Assembly: GCA_002368355.1 (NCBI GenBank)
Contig: AP018281.1
Location: 3,844,001 to 3,908,000 of the forward strand
Source of the DNA: Chondrocystis sp. NIES-4102
GTDB lineage: Bacteria > Cyanobacteriota > Cyanobacteriia > Cyanobacteriales > Xenococcaceae
Reading direction: 5' to 3'
DNA: 64,000 nt
Below the pieces are notes generated by a model, which was given only the letters and a program-made list of their open reading frames with translations, searched no databases and had not been told where the DNA came from. Below, in pieces: positions 19,028-30,500 of this stretch. Position numbers and translations under genes: made by a program. Position 1 is the first letter of the stretch. Every line of letters starts with the position of its first letter.

Positions 19028-20458
19028 TAATTTTCTGATACAATCACTGTAGTTATTTTAAACCACGTTGATTTGTGAAACTTAACTATCAATATCGGCT
19101 ATATCCAACTACAGAACAGAAGCTAACTCTTAACCAGTGGCTTCGGATTTGCCGTTATTGGTACAATCGCCAGCTTGGTGAAAGGTTTGACTGGTGGGAG
19201 CAAAATAGATGCTATAGCAATAGCTGTCCTTTGGTCTGCCATTTACCAGAACTCAAAGACAAACCTGAGTTTTACGGACAAAAAAAGCAGCTACCAGAAC
19301 TCAAACAAGATTTGGTAACTGTAGGTTGGAGCAAGGAACTTCTAGACTTCAATACCGTACCGTCACAAACACTTCAAGAGGTTTGTACCAGAGTCAAGCT
19401 AGCCTTTAATCGGTATGTAGCTGGTGACAGAAACGATAAGCGTTCAGGCAAGCCAAGAATAAAGAGTGCTTCTAGATTCCGTTCAATGGTGTTTGAAGGA
19501 GCGAAGCTACATTCTTGCTCGGTCGGTGGTAAATGGTTATATGTTTCCTTGCCGAAGATAGGCATCGTTAAAGCGAGGCATCATCGTTCGTTGCTAGACG
19601 GTGCAATTCTTAAGTCGGTACAAATAATCAAGAAAGCCGATGGTTGGTACATTAATTTGCGCCTAGAAGATATTTCTGTTCCTGATTTTAAAAGCGATAT
19701 TGCTCCTACTTGGGACAACTCTCTAGGAATGGATGCAGTTTTGCATGAAGATGATTATCTAGCCACTTGTGAGGGAGTTAAACTACCAAGTCTCAAGTCT
19801 TTTCGTAAATCTCAACACAAGCTAGCTAAAGTTTCTCAACGTAAAGCTACCAAGCGCATAGGTAGTAAAGCTAGACGTAAACTAGCTCATTGCGAAGCTA
19901 GGGTACATCAACGTGTTGCCAGAGCTAGGAAAGACCACGCTTATAAGACCGCTCACAAGCTAATGGCTACTGGCAAAAAAGTTTTCTTTCACGAAAAACT
20001 TAATCTAGCTGGATTGAGCAAAAGAAACAAACCTAAACAAGACTTCGAAGGTAAATATCTACCCAATGGTCAGTCTGCTAAATCAGGATTAAACAAATCT
20101 TGGCAAGATGCTGCGTTTGCCTCGTTTTTTAACATACTGAAGTACATAGGCGAAAAAACTGGTACTTCAGTCGTCGGAGTAAATCCCCAATATACCTCAA
20201 TGATATTGCCTTACAAAGACGAATTTGTCTTTACCGATGTCAGTATCAGGCGGTATTGGGATGAAGAATTAAAGCTCTGGGTTGACCGTGACATAGCATC
20301 GAGTATCAACCTCAAGAGAGTCGGGCTGGACTTGTTCCCGACTATAATACGGCGTAAAGGGAATCCAGTAGTAAAAGCATCTACTACTAATAGTACCTCA
20401 AAGCTAGCTCTCTCTATCCTTCGGGGTTTGGAGAAGCCAGCGTTGTATGTGTAGCATC
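18620..20458. mobile_element. Second IS200/IS605-family element, inserted in the nuclease remnant
   Basis: About 1.84 kb with divergent tnpA and tnpB. Ends are inferred from the nuclease reading frame: ...N-A-S-Q-M-L before (ending ATGTTAA) and R-L-E-K-S-L-Q-P-G after (from CGTCTGGAG at 20461). The left flank TTAA is a plausible cleavage-site tetranucleotide. No target duplication is seen. The exact right edge is uncertain by a few bases. Confidence 0.8.
19075..20454 (+). CDS. tnpB: TnpB-family RNA-guided nuclease (second element)
   Basis: 459 residues, starting with the usual KLNYQYRLYPTTEQK. RuvC motifs: Asp in LGMDAVLHEDD, Glu in VFFHEKLNLAGL and Asp in WVDRDIASSINLKRVG. The zinc-ribbon cysteines normally found after PQYTS are missing, replaced by MILPYKDEFVF. 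C-terminus VKASTTNSTSK...RGLEKPALYV is typical of a cyanobacterial TnpB subgroup. The frame is complete. The guide RNA would run past 20454 into CGTCTGGAGAAG. Confidence 0.88.
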   Translation: MKLNYQYRLYPTTEQKLTLNQWLRICRYWYNRQLGERFDWWEQNRCYSNSCPLVCHLPELKDKPEFYGQKKQLPELKQDLVTVGWSKELLDFNTVPSQTLQEVCTRVKLAFNRYVAGDRNDKRSGKPRIKSASRFRSMVFEGAKLHSCSVGGKWLYVSLPKIGIVKARHHRSLLDGAILKSVQIIKKADGWYINLRLEDISVPDFKSDIAPTWDNSLGMDAVLHEDDYLATCEGVKLPSLKSFRKSQHKLAKVSQRKATKRIGSKARRKLAHCEARVHQRVARARKDHAYKTAHKLMATGKKVFFHEKLNLAGLSKRNKPKQDFEGKYLPNGQSAKSGLNKSWQDAAFASFFNILKYIGEKTGTSVVGVNPQYTSMILPYKDEFVFTDVSIRRYWDEELKLWVDRDIASSINLKRVGLDLFPTIIRRKGNPVVKASTTNSTSKLALSILRGLEKPALYV

Positions 20459-21111
20459 AACGTCTGGAGAAGTCACTTCAGCCTGGAGATTATAGTAATA
20501 CGTTTTTTACTGCTGGTCATTTAACAGATGCAGCAATTAGAAACAGAAATCAAAAAGATTATTATTCAACTTTTTTACTCTCAAACACAATACCTCAAGC
20601 ACCAAAAATGAACAGTGAGGTTTGGGCAGCCCTTGAAACAGAGTTGAAAAATTTGGTTAAAAATGAAAACAAAGAAATTTATATTATTACTGGGGGAAGA
20701 GGTAGTCTAAATGAAGATCGCGATTGGATAGATTTAATTGGTAATAACAGTGTAGTAAGAGCGGATATTAATGTTCCTTCTCATTTTTGGAAAGTCGCTA
20801 TTGTTCTAGATAAACGAGGTTTAAAAGCTCAAACTCTTAGCGATATATAAGGAGGTGGAATATCAGACTTAATTGCTGTTGATATTTCTAACGATCTTAG
20901 AGATCCAAATCTTAATAATAAAAATTGGAGACAATGGAAACAGCCTGTTGACCTTATTGAATCCTGGACGGGATTAGATTTTCTTTCTAATCTTCCTGAT
21001 GAAATTGAAAATCGTATTGAAGCAAATAAAGATTTTCAACCTCGTAATTATTCTCTGTCTGCATCACTTTTAGCTAATCAAAAAATATTATTTGATGAAT
21101 TACAAAACCAT

Positions 21112-21569
21112 CTATTCTTTCTGAATACTTCCGTCGGGCATAGTAGTATCTTCGAGCATGACTCCTTCAAAATAACGCATGAAGTCGAAGAATCTGGCAT
21201 CTTTGAGATTAGCTCCTCTAAAATTGATGAAATTAACGCTGGCTTCAAACAGATTGGCTGTGAACAATTTGGCGTTATTCAAGTTAGTCCTAGTCAAATT
21301 GGCATCTTCGAGAACAGCACATTTGAGCTTGGCATTAGTCAGATTAGCTCCACTCAGGTTAATACCTCTCAATCTAGCACCAACCAAATTAGCCCTCTCA
21401 AATTAGCCCTTTGGAAACGAGCGCGATTCAAATTGACTCCGATCAAGTCAGCCCCACTCAAATTGATTTCCATGAGAAATGTCTGCTCCAAGACAACTTC
21501 TCTCAAATCGACACCAGTGAAATTGCGATCGCCAGCAGCATATCTTCTGAGCAATTCCTCAGGAGTTAT
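21112..21569 (-). pseudogene. Antisense pentapeptide-repeat gene, frameshifted, overlapping the start of the giant ORF
   Basis: On the minus strand ITPEELLRRYAAGDRNF is followed by A-N/D-L-x-G-type pentapeptides in two frames (to 21369, then from 21387 down to 21112), joined if one base is added near 21398. The C-terminus TTMPDGSIQKE matches the ends of two other pentapeptide ORFs in the window. No ATG is present at the expected place. The same one-base change also repairs the plus-strand frame, so both readings share a single lesion. Confidence 0.45.
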
Positions 21570-24500
21570 AACTCAACCTCCTTTGACTTAGTTAATAATT
21601 TAACCGCTAATTTAAACGCAGATGAGACGGAAATCATTAATCCTTCATCAGTAGAATATAATCCAGAAACTAATACAGCTACATTATATTTCAATGCTTT
21701 TAATCCTAATAAATATGAATTAATCGTCGATGACAATCTTACCAATCTCGATGGTATTACTCTAGAAGCACCATATAAAGTGGACTTTACTGCTGTTTCT
21801 GACTTCAGCCAACTGGTAGATCTAGAATTTACTAATACCAGAAGTGATAGAAAAAACAAAACCATTTCCTTTGATGTTTCATTAACCAATCAAACCGACT
21901 ACAACCTCTCCTTACCCCTAAACTTAGTACTCCAACCAGGAAATAATAGCGAAACAGCCCACCTTACGAAATACACCAGTATTAGCGATGGAGGAGCTTA
22001 CTTTATTGACCTCAGTGACTCCTTACCTGATGGCATTCTCAAGCCAGGACAATCAATTACCGAAGAAACTGTCACCATCTACAATCCCGATGACTTGAGA
22101 TTTGAATTCGAGCCTGGGGTTTATACTTTACCTACTAATAACAATGCTCCTGTCTTTACCTCCGAGCCAGTCACCACGGCTACGGCTGGAGAAAGTTATG
22201 TCTATAACGTTGCAGCATCAGATCCTGATGGCAGTGTGATTGGTTATCTCCTCTATGATGCCCCAGAGGGAATGTCAGTAACCCAAGATGGTCAAATCAC
22301 CTGGAATCCTACAACAGATAGTCCAAGTTCCGCTAAAGTGAGCTTACACGTTTACGATAGCCGTGGTGGCAGGGCAATACAAGAATTTACTATAGCAGTA
22401 GCAGGGGGTAACAATGCGCCAGTCTTTACAGCTATACCTTCATCTATCAAAGGTGTTGAAGGAAAACCAATTAAACTTAATATCAATGCTGCTGATGCTG
22501 ATGGGGATAACCTGCAATATTGGGTAGACAATTTACCCCCTGGAGGGAATTTTGACCGTAATACAAATGTTTTTAGTTGGATACCAGGGTTTGAGCAGGC
22601 GGGTAGCTACGAAAACGTTAGATTTATCGCAAGCGATGGTAATGAAGAAGTAAGTATGACGACTACCTTCCTCGTCGCCCAAGGCAATCAAAAACCAACT
22701 TTACTCCCCGTGAGCGATCGCACTTTTAAAGAAGGGGATAATATCCGCATTCAACTCCAAGCAAGTGATACCGAAAACGATAAGCTAACTTTCAGCAGTA
22801 ACCTACTTCCTGGCGGTTCGTTCCTAGATCCCAACACGGGTATATTTGAATGGACTCCTGGTTTCTTTCAGGCGGGTAACTATGAAATACCCTTTACCGT
22901 CAGTGATGGCAAGTTAAGCACCACAGAAACCTTCAAACTGCAAATTCTCAACGTCAATGCTGCGCCTAAATTCGATGACTTAAGTAATTGGGCAGTAGCC
23001 GAAGGACAGACGATTAACTTTAGAGCCTTTGCCTTTGATGGCGATAATCCTGGCTTTGTCCCTCAAGAACGTACCGCCGATGGTCAGTTAACCCTAATTG
23101 AAGGCAGTGACCCCACCGTTACCTATGCCGTAGAAGGACTGCCTGAAGGAGCTACTTTTGATGCGGATACTGCCATCTTTAACTGGAAACCAAGCTACGA
23201 TAAAGCAGGAGAATATGAAGTTACCTTTACTGCTACCGATAATGGGGACGGGTTAACTCCCAAAACAGCAACGGGGACAGTATCAATAAAAGTGGGAGAT
23301 ACCAATCGTCCGCCAACTATTACAGCAATTTCTAATCCTATAGTACAACGGGGATCTATAGTAGATCTGAAGATCTATACTACTGACCCTGATGGCAATG
23401 TTCTAACTATAAAAGGTACAGGAGCAGGAGGTTTTGAGTTACCAAGTTTTGTCACCCTCGCCGATAATGGGGATGGCACGGCTAATCTCAATATTGCCCC
23501 AGGTGATGGAAACAGAGGCGACCATCCTGTGACTATTATTGCCACCGATGAATTAGGGGTAACGACAGAATATTCTTTTATCATTACTGTTGACGCTTTC
23601 AACGAACGCCCCTTATTGCAACACATCGGTAATAAAGTGGCGGTCGTGGGCGAACCGATTGAGTTTACCGTCTATGTAGCAGATTTAGATGAAGATAACT
23701 TGACCTTCTCTGCTACAGGACTACCTGATGGTGCTAGTTTAACCCCCAGCAATACTTATGGACGAGCTACTTTTAGTTGGACTCCCACTGTGGACGATTT
23801 GGGTAGCTATCCCATTACAATTCAGGTGGAAGATAGTGGTAATGGCGATAATAGTCAGAAATTAAGTCAAGAGCAGGAATTCAATATTGTAGTTCGCAAT
23901 AGTAATACTGCACCTGTTTTTGAAACTGGGGGAGAAAGTACGCGCCAATTGTCTGTTATGGAAGGGGAAACTCTATCTTTCACTTTTATTGGTACTGATG
24001 CAGATGGGGATGACTTAACCTATTCTGCTAATAAATTACCAAAAGGGGCAAAATTAGACCCTGTAACGGGCGAACTTACCTGGCAGCCGAGCTATCGAAG
24101 TGCAGGAATATATGAAGGAATTGAAGTAATCGTTAGCGATGGACATAGTAGTAGTTCTCAAAATATTAAGATAACTGTTACCAATAGCAATTTTGCTCCC
24201 GTTTTAACTTCTATACCTTTACAATCTACAAGAGAAAATACAGAACTTACTTTTAACCTCAAAGGTAACGATATCGATGGAGATGCTCTACTCTACTCTG
24301 CTGTATCTCAATTGCCAAAAGGAGCAAAATTGGATGCTCGCACTGGTGAATTTAAGTGGAAACCCAGTTACGGGCAGGCGGGTAACTATACCCTAGAATT
24401 TGCTATTACTGACAGTAATGGCTCTCAGGATACCAAGCAAGTAGAAATCGTGGTCGCAAATGTCAATCGCGCTCCCAGCATTGAGGTTAAACCGACTATT

Positions 24501-27500
24501 GTCGCTTTGGGTGAAGAGTTAGAGTTTACTTTGATAGGTTCAGATCCTGATGCGGAAACAACTCTTACCTATTTCGTTGAAAATCTCCCAGAGGGAGCGA
24601 CTCTAAATTCCGAAACGGGAGTAGTAACCTGGAAACCCTCCCCAGGACAGGTAGGAGATTATGTAGTTACCTATCAAGTCAACGATGGGGAGGATGTAGC
24701 CCGTAAAAACGCTTTAATTCGCGTCGAAACCACTCCTACACCTCCTAAGGTCAATCTTGAATTTACCCCTAGTTTCCCCGCCATTCCAGGACAGAAAGTA
24801 TTTATTAATGCTTTGGCTGATAGCTTTACCGAGATTGAAGAAATTAAGGTAATGATCAATGGCAAAGAATTAACCTTAGATGAGCGCAATAGAGCAGTAT
24901 ATACTCCTAATACTCCAGGCAGAGTAGAAGTAGAAGTGACTGCTACCGATGCTGCGGGACGTACTGCTACTACTACGGAAATTTTGAAAGTAAGAGATCC
25001 TGAAGATAATGCCAAACCTGTAGTAGCGTTTGGTTTGGGTTTAAATGGTGAGGCTATTGCTAGTGCTACTGACATTAAGGCGACAGTAAGCGATCGCAAT
25101 TTGGATGAGTGGACTCTTTCGCTTCAGGGTAAAGGGGAAGGGGAAAAGGGTAAAGGGAAAGTAATTGCTACTGGTTATGGAGAGGTTAGTAATGATTCTG
25201 TCTTTGAGTTAGATCCTGCTCTGTATGCTAATGGTTTCTATACTTTAGAATTAACCGCTACGGATATTAAGGGGCGGACTTCCACCACTGAGATAATTGT
25301 CGAGGTTGAAGGGAATGATAAAACTGCCCGCTATCAAAGAAGTGACAGCGATTTAACTGTAGACTTTGGCGGTATTAATATTGACCTTATTCGTCGTTAT
25401 GACTCCTTGCAGCGTAACCAGTCTGGTAGCTCTCTTGATGCGCGTTCCCTTGCGCCTGCCCTAAAGGATACCGCTTCGCATAACGGCGGCGCGGGGTCGC
25501 ATCGCTTTGGCAATGGGTGGTCAAGTAGTTGGGACTTTGATTTAGAAACCGATGTCGAAATTCGCGGTAGTGGCAATGAAGGGATTAAACCCTTGGAAAC
25601 TGGTACGAGATTGTACTTGACTGCTCCCGATGGAGAAAGAGTTGGCTTTACCTTCCAACCCGTAGCCGAAGAGATTACGGGCTTGACTTACTATCGTCCC
25701 GCTTGGGTAGCAGATGAAGAAGTTGACTTTACTTTAGAATCTGCTGATGTACTGTTAAGTAAAGCAGGCGATCGCTTTTATGACCTTGAGACTGCGAAAC
25801 CATATAATTTAGAAGGCAGAAGTCAAGAGGCTTATACCCTGACTGCTAGTGATGGTACTCGTTATGAAGTAGATAGTGAAGGTAAATTACAGGAACAGAT
25901 TACTAGTAATGGTACTCGTCTGATTTACAGCGATAGCGGTATCTTGAATCCCGATACGGGTGAAATGGTGCGGTTTGAAACCGATGGTGATGGTCGTCTG
26001 ACGACTATTACTGCACCTAATGGAGAGAGCGTTATCTACACCTACGATGAATTGGGTAATTTGGTTGGGGCGCGTAATCTCGCCCTCGGTGAGTCGGTTC
26101 GTTACAGTTATGGCGATCACGGTTTAAATCTAATTGCTGGGGATACGGGTGAGGCGATTGAATACTTCGATACTCCTGTTATTAAACCGATTACGACCGA
26201 TTTGGGTACTGCTAGCAGCTTTACTGGAAAGACTGTTACAGGTAATGGCGACAATCTCTATAGCTTTGGCATTAGGGAGTCGGAAATTAAATCTACCAAT
26301 ACTGGTTTTGTCTTGTTGAGCATAGATTTAAGCGGTACTAACGAATTACCTACTATTGAAGGCTTAACTCCTCTGGGTACCGAAACAACCGCCGATAGTA
26401 GCTTTGCTATGTATGCAATAGACAAAGAAGGTTTAAATCTGCTTTCTGTTACTGGCGACTACGAACTACAACTTGGTATTGCTGGAGATGTCAACAACGA
26501 TAATGCCGTTGATGGAGTTGATAGTCAGTTAGTTGAAGCTGCTTTGGGTAAGACCGTTGGGGATACTGGTTATGATATGGCATTGGATGTGAATCGCGAT
26601 CGCATTATTGATGCGGAAGACTTACAAATCCTCGGTAGTAACTACGGTTTCCGTTACAACCAAGCTCCTGTAGTAACTGATGGTGAGGCTTTAACTCACG
26701 AAGATCTTAGCGTTGAAATTCCCTTAGCAGATCTGGCATCCGATCCTGAAGGCGAGCGCGTGTTCTTTAAGACCAAGGATGTAGAAAATGGTACTGTTTC
26801 CTTTAGTGCCGACGGACAGACTATTATCTTTAAACCCGATGTAGGTTATACGGGTACTGCATCCTTTAAGCTGTTTGCCGATGATGGTTATGCGGTTAGT
26901 AAGGCATCGATAGTGGAGATTAACGTCAGTGATGCACCTTTGACTAGTCTTGATTTTGTGGAACGCAATCTGGGGTTAGAGGTAGGCGAACAGTTTGAGT
27001 TACAGGTAATTGCGGACTTTGCCGACCAAGAGGATGTCATCGTTCCTGGGGATTATTTGACTTGGAGTAGTGAGAATCAAGGGGTTGCCAGTATTAGCGC
27101 TCGTGGTGTGGTGATTGGGGTGAGTAATGGTGATAGCATTATTAACGCTCAAAGAGATAAATTTACTGCTGTTACTGCTACAAATGTTGGCAAAAGTATC
27201 ACGCCTACTACTGAAGCAGAACTTTATGAAAATATAGCGGAAGAATATGGTTTAGAAGTCTTCCCCAAAGCAGCTAGTATTGCTCCAGGCGAAGTTATAC
27301 CTCTTGATGTTACTGCTGGACAAAGTGCCGATAGACCAGACTTGAGCAGTTATGAATCTGGTACTCGCTATTTTGTCAGCAACCCTGAAATTGCCGTAAT
27401 GAGTTCTAATGGAATGTTACTAGCCCTGAAAGAAGGGGTTGTTGATGTTACGGTTATTCACGGTGGTTCGGAATTTGTTATTCCTGTCAAGGTAGAAGAT

Positions 27501-30500
27501 CCACACTTAGGGAATACTGCTACTTTAGATGCAGCAGGGGGAATGCTGAAAAATGAAGATGACTATCAAGTGATGGTTGCTCCTGAAGCTTTAGCAGAAG
27601 AAACTACCGTTACCATCAATTCGCTAGCAGAATCAGAATTAGAATTACCCGTTCCTGATTATGTATCTTTGATTGGTGCATTTAGTTTAGATATTGGTTC
27701 ACAAGCAGCCAAAACTCCTCTGCAATTTGCACTGTCAGCACCAGAAAATTATTCAGAAAACGATCTTTTCCTTGTTCTCCGACAGGGACAGTTACCCAAC
27801 GCCGAAACAGGAGGTTGGAGTCCTAGTTGGCTAATTGAAGATTTTGCCACAGTAGAAGCCGATGGAATGCTACGCACTGGCAGTGAAACTAGCAAAATGC
27901 CTGGTATCTTTGCTGGAAATGGTGTTAATAACTTTATAGTGGTTTCGATGACCGTTCCAGACGAGCTACTCAATTCCTTTACTCCAGATACTCCTGAAAC
28001 AGCAGCAAATTTAAGTGCATCTTTACTAACAGAAAACAATGAAACAAGTTCTAACTCCTCAATTCTTAGTGCTGCTTTAGAAGCCGAAAATTCTAACTTT
28101 AATCCCACAGGTATTAATGATACATATACAGTTAACGAAGATGATTACTTAGTTGTTAGTGCTGCCGAAGGAGTTCTTGCTAATGATTCAGATCTTGAAG
28201 GCAATCGCTTAACTGCGAGTCTAAATTTACCACCAAGTCACGGTGAAATATCTTTGGGTGCAGATGGGGCATTTACATATATTCCAGAAGCTAACTTCAA
28301 CGGCAGCGATAGTTTTGAATACAAAGTAACAGATGGTTTGGGTGGAGAAAATATTGGTGTAGTAACAATAACGGTTAATCCCGTTAACGATCCTCCAGTA
28401 GCTTCCAATAACTTCTTCTTTGCCGAGATGAATCAAGTATTAGAAGCCGATTTAACACGAAATTTACTAGGCAATGATTTTGATGTTGATGGAGATCCTC
28501 TAACTATTACTCATCTGCAACCAGAACATGGTTCGGTAACAGTCAATTCCAATGGCACGTTTATTTACACACCTGATGATAATTATGTAGGTCCAGACAA
28601 ATTCAAATACAAAATTACTGATGGAGTTAGCGAAAGTACTGCTAACGTAAATTTACAAGTTCAAATTCCTCGCGCTCAGGATTCAATTTTGGCACCATTT
28701 TTGCAAGGCGGTTACTCAACGGCTATGTTTGCTTTGAGTACAGTTAGTGCGATCGCTTTCCCTGGTTCGGGATTAGGAATGATGATGACTGGTTTTAATG
28801 TGGCGATGGGTATAGCAGCTTCGACTGCTGTTCCTTTAATGGTTTTAGCTGATTTTCTAGCTCGTAGAAATCAGATACTTAATACCTATGCCATAGATGA
28901 AACTGGTAATTTTGTTACTACTCCCCTCAATATTGAATACAATACCGATAATCTTCCTTCAAAGATTGGTCGTCCTGTAAATCAGCCTGTTTCTCCCCAG
29001 ATTTCTCCTGCCAAAGTTGCTCCCAGTCTCGATAAAGTAGAAGTAACTTTTGATGAATCAACCTTAAATCAATATGGTCCTGTCATTTATGTTGAAGGAA
29101 GTAATATTCTGGCTAGCACTAATATTTCTAACTTAGGAGATAATTTTGCCGACCTCAAAATTGAAATTGCTGATGGCAAAGTAAATGAAGGTAAACCTAT
29201 AGTCCAGCAAGCAACAGTAATTCCCAGTCTCAGTCAAGAACTTGCTAATAACCGTCAAAGAGTAGCAATTCAAATTCCCAAAGATGTTTCCATTGGCGAT
29301 GCCTCAATCAAGATTATTCGTCCCAATGAAGTTTTGGATCTCCCTGGTACTTCAACAAAAACCATTGAAGTTCCCAGTTTGCCAATTCAATTCCCTAGAA
29401 CAGAATTAAACTATGAATTTACAGTTGCCAGAGATTCTGACGATGTAATTGTTACCAGTCGTGATAATGGTGCAATCGTTGCCAGAATTAAGCTTCCTGA
29501 AAATGGCAGTCCTGTGGCTGCTGCTCTCAATCCAGATTCTACTCGTTATTATGTACCCCTAAGAAATATAGGAGAAGTAGCAGTAGTAAGTACCCTGACT
29601 CTCAACCCCATTGATTTCGCTCCTGATACTCCAGAGGTCGATTCAATTAAACTGCCTACTGGTGCTGCACCAGAGCAAATTGCGATCGCTCCTAATGGAC
29701 AATATGCCTATGTCAGCGATATGGACAATCAGTCTATTTATATTCTGGATATTACACCAGGTTCGGAAGACTACAATCACTTAGTAGATACAATTGCTGT
29801 AGGTGGTGCATCTGGTTCTAGACTGCGTAAGGTAGCTATTAGTGCCGACGGGAAAGTTTTATTTGCCACTCAATCGACTAACTTTACCGCTTCTAATTCT
29901 CAAAGCAGGATTGTGGCAATTAACATCAATCCAGAGGATGCAGGAACAGATCAATATCACCAGGTTATCGGTACATTAGCAGATATTCCTGAAAAAGTTT
30001 TTGGTATTAGATCGGTTCCCAATACTAATCAGATGGGAGTCACCTTCCGTAGAACAAGAGAAAATCAAGGTGGATTTGCCTTCTTAAATTATCAATATAA
30101 TACACCTGGAGAACCAGCAAGTGGTATTCAGCTTTCATTAGGTAAAGTGGAATCTGTAGCTATGGGTAGCAACTTGGTGGGTGCTTGGGACCCCTATGAT
30201 ATAGTAGTCGATACTTTTGAATATGAAGACCCCAGTTATCCTACAGGTAAAAAAACTAAAACACTTGCTTTTGTTGGTGGTTTTAACGGTGGAGCATTAC
30301 CTAGTATTGCTTTTAATGGACCTAGAGAATTAAACGATGTAACTTCTGCCACAGTTTTAGTTTTGACCGTAGATGAAGCTCCTAATGGTAATTATACATT
30401 TAAAGAAAAAGCATCATTCCTAACCCCTAAATTAATGGGTCATATCACGGATTTAGAGGTTGTGGAGCGAGAAGTATTAACTGCTCCTGATGCAGGATTA

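Larger units (their letters stand above)
17830..21410 (+). pseudogene. Decayed upstream part of the giant gene: beta-sandwich domain plus DNA/RNA non-specific endonuclease, broken by IS
   Basis: From about 17830 the plus strand reads as a paralogue of giant-protein residues about 3780-4440: DSIVHNRFIVPD, then TGA at the Trp codon (18007-18009), then GVLRFDLH, GFETFHLD and YLNDVFFQSKH. A frame change follows, then EKPQYAFSYNDNLKSPNW and DLANLA with TGA again at a likely Trp codon (18560-18562). The IS200/IS605 element enters after ATGTTAA. Past it the nuclease resumes with LEKSLQPGDYSN, AGHLTDAAIRNRNQ and FLLSNTIPQAP, meets TAA at 20848-20850, and continues through TGLDFLSNLPDEIE into the pentapeptide-antisense linker. 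A one-base loss near 21398 separates it from the giant ORF. Confidence 0.8.

Noticed and set aside
21179-21406. Another plus-strand frame over the first pentapeptide region, with the similar one at 34273-34686
   Set aside because: Leu/Ala/Pro-rich frame produced by the 15-base repeat; not continuous with any conserved domain.
28690-28870. Hydrophobic stretch in the giant protein as a membrane anchor dividing it
   Set aside because: Gly/Ala/Met-rich segment could be one or two helices, but flanking domains on both sides look extracellular; topology cannot be decided from sequence.
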